A stretch of 64,000 bases of DNA from Pilaira anomala. Lineage: Eukaryota; Mucoromycota; Mucoromycetes; Mucorales; Mucoraceae. The stretch is taken from positions 183,337 to 247,336 of the forward strand of contig JAIXMQ010000047.1 of NCBI GenBank assembly GCA_025716855.1. The letters are read 5' to 3'. Shown here piece after piece: positions 13,712-24,499 of the stretch (position 1 is its first letter; each line of letters begins with the position of its first letter). The position numbers and the translations under genes were made by a program. The notes beneath the pieces are model-generated. The model was not told where the DNA came from. It made no database searches and saw nothing but the letters and a program-made list of their open reading frames with translations.

Positions 13712-15864
13712 ATGGCCTCTGCTGAAAACTTTGATAGAGCTGCTCTTGAGGTAAATGACTTTAACGATTGACTAACTGACCCTATTTTATACCTAACTCG
13801 CGTAAATAGCAACTCGTTACTAAGCGTTTCTTTTACGCGCCTTCTTTCCAAATTTATGGTGGTAAAGTATTATAGACTTTGAATTTATAGAATGATATTA
13901 ATTGAATACGTTTGACAGGTGTTGCTGGTCTTTATGACTTTGGCCCTTCCGGTTGTGCTCTTTTGAACAACATTATCTCTGTATGGCGTAACCATTTCGT
14001 CTTGGAGGAAGAAATGCTTGAAGTTGATACTACCATTATGACTACTTACGACGTTCTCAAGACCTCAGGTCATGTTGATAAATTTGCTGATTTCATGTGT
14101 AAAGATTTAAAGAATGGCGAAATTTTCAGAGCTGATCACGTTATTGAAGCTGTCTTGGAGGCCCGTCTTCAAGGTGATAAAGAAGCTAAAGCTGCTAAAG
14201 CTGGTAAGTCTGCTGAAGATATCGCTGCTGACGCTGCTGCCGATGCCGCCAACAAGGTCGATAAAAAAAAGAAGAAGAAGAAGGGTGTTGTTGTCGCTGT
14301 TGAATTAGCTGACGATGTCCGTCAAGCTTATGAGGAGTGTTTAGCTCAAATTGATAACTTCGGTGGTGACGAATTAACTGCCATCATGAAGAAGTTTGAC
14401 ATTCGTTCTCCTGAATCCGGTAACGAACTTTCTGAACCCAAGGAGTTCAACTTGATGTTTGAATCATTGATTGGTCCTACTGGTCAACTTAAGGGTTTCT
14501 TGAGACCTGAAACTGCTCAAGGTCAATTCCTTAACTTCAAGAAGCTCTTAGAATTCAACAACGATAAGATGCCTTTCGCTTCTGCTCAAGTTGGTCGCTC
14601 TTTCCGTAACGAGATTTCTCCTCGTTCTGGTCTCTTGCGTGTTCGGTAAGTAATCATTACATGGATAATAGTTGGTAAAAGAAGTATTGTATTAATATAA
14701 GCTCTAGTGAGTTCACCATGGCTGAAATTGAACATTATGTCGACCCTGAAAACAAGGATCATCCCAAGTTTGATGAAGTTAAGGATGTTCTTTTGACTCT
14801 TTTACCTAAGGATGTTCAAATGAGCGGTAAGACCGTCACTAACCAAATGACTGTTGGTGAAGCTGTTGCCAAGAAGGTAATTGATAACCAAACTCTTGGT
14901 TATTTCATTGCTCGTATCTACCTTTTCTTAGATAAGATTGGTATTAAGGGTGATCGTCTTCGTTTCCGTCAACATATGGACAATGAAATGGCTCATTATG
15001 CTACTGATTGTTGGGATGCTGAAATTAAGACCAGTTACGTAAGTGATAAGGATAACTGCGATGAAAGTAATATAGCTGATTATTTAAATTATATAGGGTT
15101 GGATCGAATGTGTTGGTTGTGCTGACCGTTCTGCTTATGATTTAACTGTTCATTCCAAGCGTACTGGTGAAAAGTTGATTGTTCGTGAACAATTAGCTGA
15201 ACCCCGTACTGTTGAACTCTGGCAAGTTGAGATCAACAAAAAGACTTTTGGTCCCAAATACAAGAAGGAGGCTAAGGCTGTTGAAGAAGCCATTTTAGCT
15301 CTTTCTGAAGACCAATATGCTGCTCTTGCCAACGATTTAGAATCTAAGGGTACTGGTTCTGTTAAGGTTAACGGTCAAGATGTTGAAGTTGGTAAAGATA
15401 ATGTTACTGTTAAGAAGGGAACTGTCACTGAACACGTTCGTGAATATACTCCTAATGTTATCGAGCCCTCTTTCGGTATCGGTCGTATTCTTTATTCCCT
15501 TTTGGAACACAGCTGGTGGGTTCGTGGCGACGATGAAGCCCGTAACGTTCTTTCATTCCCTGCTATTGTTGCCCCTTTCAAGTGTTGTCTTTTGCCTCTT
15601 TCTGGTAACGAGCAATTTGGTCCTTTTGTTCGTAAGTTCTCTCGTGAACTTCGTGCTGCTGGTATCTCTCTTCGTACTGATGATTCCAAGGCTTCTATTG
15701 GCCGTAGATACGCTCGTAATGATGAACTCGGTATTCCTTATGCCATTACCATTGATTTCGATACCGTCCAAGATGGTACTGTCACTCTTCGTGAACGTGA
15801 CTCTACCAAGCAAATCCGTGATTCTTTCGAGAACATTTTGAAGACCCTCAAAGAAGCAAACTAA
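13613..15864 (+). CDS. Glycyl-tRNA synthetase, probably dual-targeted (cytosol and mitochondrion)
   Basis: Class II synthetase that charges tRNA-Gly. Exons from the inner start are 13712-13750, 13810-13861, 13919-14645, 14708-15038 and 15097-15864, giving about 638 aa. Four introns of 57-62 bp all keep frame. Signatures are '[14 protein letters not shown]', '[17 protein letters not shown]', '[17 protein letters not shown]' (motif 2) and 'EPSFGIGRI' (motif 3), plus the eukaryotic Lys/Ala-rich insertion and a C-terminal anticodon-binding domain. An in-frame ATG at 13613, 33 codons upstream of the ATG at 13712, adds an Arg/Lys/Phe-rich leader without acidic residues. Yeast GRS1 and animal GARS also make both isoforms from one gene, so two starts are expected here. 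It converges on the Ssd1 gene. Confidence 0.95.
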
Positions 15865-16151
15865 TTTATAAACATTTTTCCTGCTTTAAAATAAATATTT
15901 TTATATTACATGTAATTTATTATTCATATTGAACTATAAGAGTAAAATATATATGTATATATATATATATATCATCATAAATACATAAGTTAAAAAAGGC
16001 CTTTTTTTTTTTTAAAAAAAAAAAAGAAGTAAAAAAAGATGGGTTAAATAAATTAAAAAAAAAAGTATTTTTTTGGAAGTTTTTGTGGCTAATAATAATG
16101 ATAATAAAAAAAAAGGTTTTTTTTGGGGGAAATGGGGAGTGTTCGTTCTTT
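15865..16151. other. Convergent 3' ends of GlyRS and Ssd1
   Basis: 287 bp of mixed A and T runs between two convergent stop codons. It probably holds both polyadenylation regions. No gene is seen. Confidence 0.6.
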
Positions 16152-19100
16152 TTAGGCGTAAGGATTAGCAGCAAAAACTCTAATCAAAGGAGGAGTTCTA
16201 ACCATTTCAATGGTGAGCATAACTCTAATCTTATCCAAAGCTTGAATAGTTTGAGAGGATTGTTCGGAGCTATATCCAGTACTGGCAGATAAACGCGAAC
16301 TAATGATAGAAGCTCTCTTGACAGCTGATTTTTTAGAAGTAGAGGCGGTTGACGTAGGGACGATACCAGCGTTGGCAGCGGCAATTGCAATAGCTTCAAA
16401 TTGTTTGTTGTTTTCCAAAGAAAGGTTACTGCTATTTGTACTACTACTAGATTGTGAATTTTCAGGGTATGTAGATAATAATTCTTCTTCTTCGTATTCA
16501 TCATCAGATAAACTCCATTGTTGTTGTAAACCAGTAGAGGGAATAACACCTTGCTTCCAAAACATGGTCAATAAACGTAATTTGGTATCATATTGGTGAC
16601 GCCATAAAGGTAAATTGGCTAAATGAATACGTCTCTCAATACCAAACTCAGGAATAGAAACATCAAAGGAGTCTTCCATGATAGCAATCACACGAGCTTC
16701 AGCATATACCGTGGTTGTGACTTTGGTACCAGTAACAACTGTTTGAGTACTTTGTTGCTGTTGATTATCCTGTTTATGGACGAGATATAAAGCTAATGAT
16801 AATAATTTACTTTGTTCACGAGCGGCTATACTGGCTTCCTTCTTAACATTACAATGTTGTGCAAGTTTTTGAACAGTGTCTCTATCCAAATAAAAGTGTT
16901 TTTCTAATAGATTATAAATTAATACCTGAATAATTTTAAGTTATATACTTGTATTATTACCATTGGTTAAAGCAGATTCCAATTGACGGTGAACAACAAT
17001 ATCAGCATATCGACGTAAAGGTGCTGTAAAATGTGTAAAGAGAGGAACGCCAGAAGCGAAATGGGAATATTTCAAAATATCAAATGTACCAGTACAAAAG
17101 TATTTTGGTGGTTGAATAGTTTTTAATACCAAAATTGATACTAATTGACGCAATTCATCGTCAGGGATATCACGAATTGATTTTTGAATTGAAATTGCGT
17201 TAGAAATGTTTAATTCAACACCTAAATAGCGTGAAGCGTAATCCTTCAATTCATGCTAAAAAAAAAAGAGAGTGAGTATTCAAATCTTATCTTGTGATAT
17301 ATGACTACAGTTTTAACTTACAATCTTTCTGTTATTAGGGGGAGCTTGATGGCGTAACAAAGCTTGTTCAGGGTATTGACTAGAAATCTTTTGGGCAACA
17401 GATTTATTTGCTAAAAATGCGAATTCTTTCACAATCTTAGTGATATCGGATCTGGAGTTTGAAATGATTGCAGTCGTAGGATGGTTGGGATCATCATATT
17501 CCAAATGTTGTTTAGCTAAAGCCATAGCTTCCTTGGTATAACGAGAAGTATGAAGACATTTGGCGATGTTATATAACATACGAATATCGTTATTGATTTC
17601 ATTAGAATATTCATTATTATCATTTCCATCAACAACTTTTTGTGCTTCTTCGTACGTGAGTTGTGCACTAGACCTATCAAATAAATAGATCATATTAATA
17701 TCAGGCTAACTATATACAACATTTGCATATACTTACTTTACGACGGTTTTTCCAAACCAAGTATCTAAAAGCATACCATCTGAACTAAGTTTCCAAATAA
17801 CAGAAAATGCAGGCCTATTCGTTTGAAAGGTTAGTTTAGTTGAAATTGATATTAGATGGTTCACTTACTTTAATTCGTTTACTTTAAAGTTGGCAACGTC
17901 AGTTAATTCAGTAGGTAACATGGGAACATCCTTCTGATCGATTTGAACATGAACGGCTCTTGCTCTAGCTTCTTTATCCAAAGGTGAATGAGGCTTAATG
18001 AAGTAAGCAATATCAGCAATATGAACACCAACTTCATACGTGTCGTCACCTAATTTAATGATAGATAAACCATCTTCAATAATGGTGCTTCCAGTGGGAT
18101 CGATAGTAATCATACGATGATCATTGTCTAAGGTCAAGTCACGACGACTTCCATCCTCAGGAGGAGTAAATTTGAAAGGACTAGGAGGAACACATTCCAT
18201 AACAGCGTCGTTAAAGACATGATCAGAAACATTAGAATCAGCTAAGATAGCTTTAATTTGAACATCCAAATCAGTAATAGCACCTAATTCTCTTTCCAGA
18301 GTACCAAAAGGATGAAGAGAAGTAATGGGCCAACGCTTAATAGAGCCAACAAAGAGACGATTTTGGTAAGCTTCGTTATTATCCACGAAATCTTGAGGTA
18401 CTTGTTCAATAGGAATAGCAATCAAAGGAACACGTTTATCTGTAGCCTTGAACCAAACAATTCTAGGCACTTCCTTTTTAACATTACCTTCCTCTTCCTC
18501 CTGTTGTTGTTGTAAAGCAGCACGCTTATTATTAGGTCTGGATAAGGTTAAAGTACCTGAAAATACTTGATTCTGAGCACGCTCAAGAATAGCAACGACC
18601 ACACCAGCATATTTAGGCTTTACAGCATCAATTTCCTCATCACCTCCAAATATAATTTCATTCTCATCCTCTTCATCTGGTAAACGGGTTTTAGCTTGAC
18701 CATTATTTCTAGCTAATTTAGCTTCTTCCTTTTCCTGTTTTTCACGAATTACTTTTTCAACATTGACAAGACGAATAGCAACAGTATCGCCTTCTAAAGC
18801 GCGATTACGATCACGGGAACCACAAATATAGATATCACCACCGTCTAATTCATCACAAGAAACATAAGCATCACTACGATTACGTTTGTTAACACGAAGT
18901 ACACCTCTAACTAATTGTCTTGCTCTAAACAAAGGAGTTAAAGCAGAAAATGGTAAATGTGCAATAAAAAGAGGTCTACGTTGATGAGGATTGGCATCAT
19001 CACGAGAGAAATTAACTCGAGTAGGCGTAAAAGGAACAAGTGAAAAAGATGATCTATTACTACCACCACCACCGCCACCGTTATTATTGGTAGAAGATGC

Positions 19101-19945
19101 GGCACCTATAAAAAAAAAAGATATTAAAATGTGTAACTTTTTTTTACTTTTTTACATTTATACTTTACTTGATCTCCATTCATCAAAATTACGAGAAGAA
19201 CGACGGTTCATTTGTTTTCTGTTATCTAAATTACCATTACCATTACCATTACCACTGAGAGATAAACTTAAAGATTTACTATTCATAGAAGTCCTCTTGT
19301 TATCCATATAAGAAACACCATTTTCATTTAAAACAGGTAATTGTTGAAGTGATGTACGTCTTTTGATATAATTATTGCTGTCATCATTACGTCTGTTAAA
19401 TGTACCCATTAATTTAGCTTCAGCTTCAGCTAAAGCAGCCTGTCTTGATGATAACGAAATATTTTCATCACTAGGGCGTCTTTCCAATTTTGATGGAGAA
19501 GGTGTAGTAATAGGAGGTAAGGTCTTGAGAGTGTTAATCATATCTTGTAAAGAATCAACCGTCATTTCTTCCTTTAAGGTATGTAAACCAACAAAACTAC
19601 GACGATTCTTATTGCTGTTGCTGATATTGTTGTTAGGTACCAAAGAGTTGGTTGATTTGGATGAAGAAACTACAATTTCTGAACTCATTCTTTGATGACG
19701 TGAAGAAGGCATCATAGAAACGGGCTGTCTATTTCTGCCCATATCAAACTGATGGGTACCGAGGCCGTGAAACGTACGACGCTTATCCGACAAATTTCTT
19801 GAAATAGAAACCTATATTTATTATCTTGTCAATATCTTTCTTAAATACCTTATTTTATGTTACTTCCTCATCTTACCTCGGGTGGATCAAACAAACCTCG
19901 AGTGCTTTCTGGAGCAGTTTGTTGTTCTAATGTCTCATGATTCAT
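16152..19945 (-). CDS. SSD1: Ssd1-type RNA-binding pseudo-nuclease (RNase II/R family)
   Basis: Cytoplasmic mRNA-binding translational regulator; in yeast Ssd1 represses cell-wall mRNAs and is controlled by the Cbk1 kinase. Seven exons: 19945-19877, 19811-19169, 19105-17869, 17814-17737, 17673-17322, 17255-16961 and 16903-16152, giving about 1141 aa. A Ser/Asn/Arg-rich disordered N-terminus precedes cold-shock-like domains ('GVLRVNKRNRSDAYVS', 'GSRDRNRALEGD'), then the RNB domain ('GVHIADIAYFIK', 'DVPMLPTELTD', 'HFTAPLRRYADIVVHRQ') and a C-terminal S1-like region. The RNB active-site segment reads 'TIDPTGSTIIEDGLSI', where active enzymes have DxxxxxDxDD, so two catalytic Asp are replaced. That matches Ssd1 and excludes an active Dis3/RNase R. 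The low-complexity C-terminal insert is Ser/Glu-rich. Confidence 0.92.
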
Positions 19946-20515
19946 TTATGAAAAAAAAAAAGATGTTTTTTTGTGTTTAAGAAAAAAGGTACGTTACAAG
20001 AAAGAAAAAAAAAGGGTGGGGGACGAATAAAAAAAAAAAAAATACAAATAAAAAAAAAAAGAAAGAATGGAGAGGGAAAAGGTAAAGAGAGAGAAAAAAA
20101 GATTGTGTCATGTTGATATAGTGTTAACTGTGTCCTTTTTTTTTTTTTTTTGTTAAATTATCATTGATTCGCCGTTCTAATCTCAGGTTACAATTTGTTT
20201 CTACAGTTAAATTAGATTTTTATTTGGTTGGTGGGAAGGCTATCGAAGCCTACTACTCCGAATATATTAGACGGTTTAGGCTGTGAAAAGACATACTTAT
20301 TCATTTTGCGTCATTATTAATATTATTTAAAAAAAAGTAATGAACATCTACTTTATTCAAAAAACAAAAGAGATAAACAAGAAAAAAAGAGATATCGAAA
20401 AAGTCTTTTTAAAGAAATGATTGAGCTAAAAAAGGCGACATCTCCGATACAGTGGTTTGCGTTTGGTAATTTAAGCAGTTTAACAATAAACTTTATTCGT
20501 ATAAAAAAAAGAATA
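19946..20515. other. Ssd1 promoter region
   Basis: About 570 bp upstream of the Ssd1 ATG with many A runs (19951-20100) and a T run near 20138-20151, which look like a leader or promoter. No ORF is seen. It ends at a possible transposon terminus, TA followed by CAGTGCTTCCGG at 20514. Confidence 0.5.
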
Positions 20516-20530
20516 CAGTGCTTCCGGTGT

Positions 20531-20622
20531 CAATTGGTCACCTTTCTGAGAACCAATTGGTCACCTTTCTGAATGCCAATTGGTCGCTTTTCTGAAAATC
20601 AATTGGTCGCTTTTACAGGCAA
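20531..20622. repeat. Four tandem 23-bp repeats (CAATTGGTCRCYTTTCTGA) beside transposase
   Basis: CAATTGGTC starts at 20531, 20554, 20577 and 20600, an exact 23-bp period. The first two copies continue ACCTTTCTGA and the last two GCTTTT. They lie between TA-CAGTGCTTCCGG (20514) and the 3' end of a transposase frame, where terminal or subterminal transposase-binding repeats are expected. No matching inverted copy was found on the far side of the transposase. Confidence 0.85.
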
Positions 20623-20663
20623 GCTATACTTAGTGATAAACAAACAGCAATCAAATTGGTTCT

Positions 20664-21459
20664 TTATTTAAAGCATTTATCAAATTGCTTCACAGAATGT
20701 TGATTGCAGTTTAGAAGATGCTGAAGGGGAACTTCTTTACAAGACTCGACTATTCTACTAGTCAGAGTTTCTGTGTCCTTAAGTGAATGGCGTTTAACTT
20801 TGGACTTAACAATAGACCAAAAGTTTTCAATAGGATTAAGTTCTGGCGAATAAGGTGGAAGATAAACCGGAATATAACCACGTTTTTCGATCAAAGGGTC
20901 AATCACACTAGGAATATGTATAGGTGCGTTATCCATGGCACGAATAACCGATCTTTCTTTCTCTGCTTTTTGTGTGAGGATGTTACCCATCTTGCCGGCT
21001 GACTTGCTAAGGCTATTTTCCTTTTGGCCTTCTTGAGTGACAGGCACAGGCTATAGATACAAATTAGAGTGAATAAATATCCGATTGTAGTCTAGAAACC
21101 AAATGTTTTACCTTGGCCTTTTCCAGGCAAATTATTAACTTCTCAATGCTATTACTTTTGATAGATGTGTGTGTTGTGGGGAAGGCGATGGTATCAACAG
21201 CTTTCAAGATGTAAATGTCTTCAATTTGTCTTAGGACGTACAAGTGGCAATCGAAACCCGTGATTTGGACCATTGGGACTAATGCTACTAAAGGGGGTCC
21301 AGAGAGAAGAAGAATATCCAAGTGATACTTCGATATTACAGCTTGTTTTATTTTATCTGTGTAGAGCTTGCTTCTGATCGCCTTCTTGGAAAATTTGCCA
21401 ACACTGATATCAGATCGCTTTGTATTTGAACAATACAAGACACGAAGGTCATTTTTCAT
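20664..21459 (-). pseudogene. IS630/Tc1-type DDE transposase remnant
   Basis: Two frames, 21459-21114 and 21054-20664, join cleanly across a GTAAAA...TATAG intron. The downstream part is unmistakably the C-terminal half of a DDE_3/Tc1-like transposase: 'MDNAPIHIPSVI' (second catalytic Asp), 'VYLPPYSPELNPIENFW' (catalytic Glu) and 'VKSKVKRHSL'. The upstream part ('ITGFDCHLYVLRQIEDIYIL') does not look like the normal N-terminal half, and no first catalytic Asp block such as DE-[SA]-[AG]-F is visible. Frames further upstream (to about 21640) are out of phase near an 11-base A run. I read it as a chimeric or decayed copy. Confidence 0.75.
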
Positions 21460-22579
21460 GTTAATTTTTTGATCCTTTTTTTTTTTGCTTTTGTGGGCAT
21501 AGTATCTCCCCTAAACAAAGAAAACTTTATAATTTGATGGCTATGCATCCTTTTATCATCTTCAATTCGACTTACCAGTGTAGGTATAGCCCGCTACAGC
21601 TAAATGACTCCTCAAACATGTAGGATCAAAACTTAACAATGAAGTCTTGCTCGGAATATAAACTAATATTTTGAGGCCTAAAAATATAGTCCCTATACAG
21701 ATTCATTTCAAGGCTACATAGCGTATTAGAAAAGGGGACATTAAACCATTCTGCTACAAATGCTTAAATATACTTACATATATTTATATGTCTTCTTTCT
21801 TGATTGTTTTTTGAGTTAAGAGTTTAAAGATTTAAAAAAATTTTTCATATGTACGTACGACAGATAATTTATTACTCTATTTTGCGAGAATCAAGAAGTT
21901 AGTTATTCATATGATGGAAATAAATATACAGTAGAGGTGATTGAACCCGTTTTTACGCTGTTTTTTCTTTTTTTTTATTATGCTTAGGTCACAAACATAT
22001 CAACGGTAGTAGATATTGCAAAGAAAGCTCAATAAGTTTTTTTTTAAAGTGCAGAAGCAATTCAAAAACGGTCTTGATCATATCTTATGAATTAGGTTTA
22101 CAGTGTTTTGACCAATAAAATCTTTGTAAGATCAGGGGAAATATCTTGTGATATTAGGAAGGAATCATTTAACTTGTCAAAATACAACAGTTGATAAAGC
22201 TTTAATAAACAACTTATTCTTAACCAATTAATGTAGTGTTTTCTAAAGCTAGATTTTCCCAAAGAATTGCAACCTTTTTTGTTTAATGATTTTAAGCTGC
22301 CAACATTATATAAAGCTTTCATGTCTTATTGCTAAGAAACCTAGCAAGGCGAAGCGTGAAGAAAGAAGCTATCTTGAGTCAGAAAGTGAGTGGATTTAGA
22401 CATGCAGTACGTATGCTCTTTTCCTCCAAAAACTGAATTTAACAATAAGCATTTTCCCTTCAAATATACAAAAAGCCAAAAATAAAATAAAAAATAAAAA
22501 AACAGTACAACAATCAAAGGAACAGGCTTGAAATTTATAAAAACTAGCTATTTTTTTTTCCAATTGAAGACAAGTAGCA
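21460..22579. other. Intergenic, rest of transposon flank and RING gene 3' side
   Basis: Weak minus-strand frames between 21480 and 21640 may be further transposase exons (GTAAGT donor and TTTAG acceptor), but the frame breaks. From about 21640 to 22579 there are only short unrecognised frames. TACAGTG at about 22099 resembles the left transposon end but is in the same orientation, so it is not a proper opposite terminus. Confidence 0.45.
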
Positions 22580-24499
22580 TTATTGGGTCAAGTCTATAAT
22601 ATCTTCTTCATCTGGTTTTGTTCCATCTGCTCGAGTAAGAGGTTGATTTGAGCTATTCGTTTTATCAGATGAAGGGGGTAGAGCGCTTACCCACTGTGGT
22701 TGCTGAACATTTGGATTCATATTGTTGTGTGGGTATGGGCCCAAAGGCTGTTGTTGCTGTTGGAAAGGAGCAAGTTGCGGTTGCTGAGGAGGATGTGGGT
22801 TTATTTGTTGTGGGGGAGGAGGTACATTTATTTGTAGAGGATATGGAGGATATGGATTCATTTGTTGTTGTGAGGGATACGGATTCATCTGTTGTTGTGG
22901 AGAATATGTATTCATTTGTTGTTGTGGAGGACGTGTATTCATTTGTTGTTGTGGAAAATGCTGTGGGTTCATATTTGTTTGATTTGGGATCGCTTGTTGT
23001 TGAGACAATGGGCTTGATTTTGTATCATCTTTTGAAATCTTTCTCTTTTTCGATTTAGGGTCTGGCGCTACATACACCTGCCACTGTAAAGTAGGAGGAG
23101 GTGGGATAGGTTGCAATCGTCGTAATTGTGATTTGGATCCTTGTAGTTGCGTATTTAATGGCTGTTGAGTATATACGGGCTGGTGCATATTTAATTGTTG
23201 TTGTGGCATCAAGGGTTGCTGCTGCGGCGCATATTGCTGTGGATATTGTTGCAGTACTTGCTGTGGTTTTTGTGATGGATAAGCAACAGAAGGATATTGT
23301 TGAGGTTGTTGTGTATGTACTGGCCGTGACAAACTTGCTTGATCCCTGTTAGCTTGATTATTATTAACCGTTTTCGCTATGGCTTGTCCTATAATATATG
23401 ATAAAGATTAATTTAATGTGTATTTCACCTCAGTAGCTTCTCATTATAAGTAGTACTATTTTTGAAAATACTAAATACGCTGTTCGCTTACCTCGTGATT
23501 TAGGTAGCTGTACTATAGGCTGGCTTGTCCTAGTTTGCTGCGATTTCGCTTGATTTGTCTTAGCTTGCTGTGCTTTTGCTTGATTTTTCCTAGCTTTTTG
23601 TTGTGTTTTAGCTTGTTGAATCGCTTGTCGTGATTTTTCTTTTGCTTCTGTTTCCCGCAATAGATTTTCATATTTTCTTATAGCATCATCCCTTTCGGAT
23701 ATTACTCGACTGATATCCCCATGATTCTCTTCGCACTCTTCAATTTGTTCTCGTAGTTCTTGTAATGTATCCTCTCTATCTCTATCCATTGAATCCTCTC
23801 TATCATAAAAGTTTTCGTTCATTTCTCGCATTGAACGTTCGCAATCTTTGACTTCTCGTTTATATTTTTCGCATTTTCTTATCGCTCTTTCATATTTTTC
23901 TTCGTAATTCGCTTCTTTACAGACGGCGTCATGTTGGGCAATAGATTCCTTGAGAGATTTTATCATCTTATCTTGTTTTTCGATTATTGCAGCTTGCTCA
24001 GATGTATTTACTTGACTTGTCTTTCCCGTATCACCTACATTTACCTTTACATCTTTACCCGCTCGTTCTCGGAAAGCGCTTATTTCATTCTCTTGAAGTT
24101 GATTTATCTTTTTGAGGTACACGATTTGTTCATTTAACAAATTGATATTCGGTAATTTGTACGCGATTTCCTTCCGAGCCTCTGCTAACTCCAATGTCAC
24201 CTGATTCAGTTTGTTTTGTAATGATGCCACATTGTCATCGGTGTCAGTTTGCGTAAAGTAAATGGTCCAAACATTGGATAAAGAACAAGGCTTCTTACAA
24301 ATAGGACAGTCATTGCGTTGCTGTAGATGCTGTGTTAAGCTTATTTATGTGTCAACTTCCTTTTTTAAAAAAAAAATGCATTCACAAATAAAATAAAAAT
24401 ATGAACTTACCAATTTGTGTCAAATACATGTCCACAGGGTATTGTTAATGCTTGAGGTGTCTGTATAACTCTTGAGCAAATATTACAAATGATTGACAT
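22580..24499 (-). CDS. RING-finger coiled-coil protein with C-terminal SUMO-interacting-like motif
   Basis: Putative E3 ubiquitin or SUMO-targeted ligase. Exons are 24499-24411, 24339-23492 and 23388-22580, giving about 581 aa. An N-terminal RING reads CNIC, CGHVFDTNC and CPIC; the usual His before the sixth ligand is Asp. A long charged coiled coil follows (about residues 60-230), then a Lys/Gln/Ala-rich stretch and a Gln/Pro-rich region with a repeated 'QQQMNPYP' type unit. The last residues are 'DEEDIIDLTQ', and IIDLT preceded by acids is like a SUMO-interacting motif. The 89-base first exon interrupts a TG-N codon, exactly as in the paralogue starting at 26933 on the other strand. TRAIP-type RING/coiled-coil proteins are the nearest architecture. 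Confidence 0.8.

Noticed and set aside
21935..21950. GGGTTCAATC on the minus strand, like a tRNA T-loop
   Set aside because: No acceptor stem, D-arm or anticodon arm can be built around it. No tRNA gene was recognised in the window.
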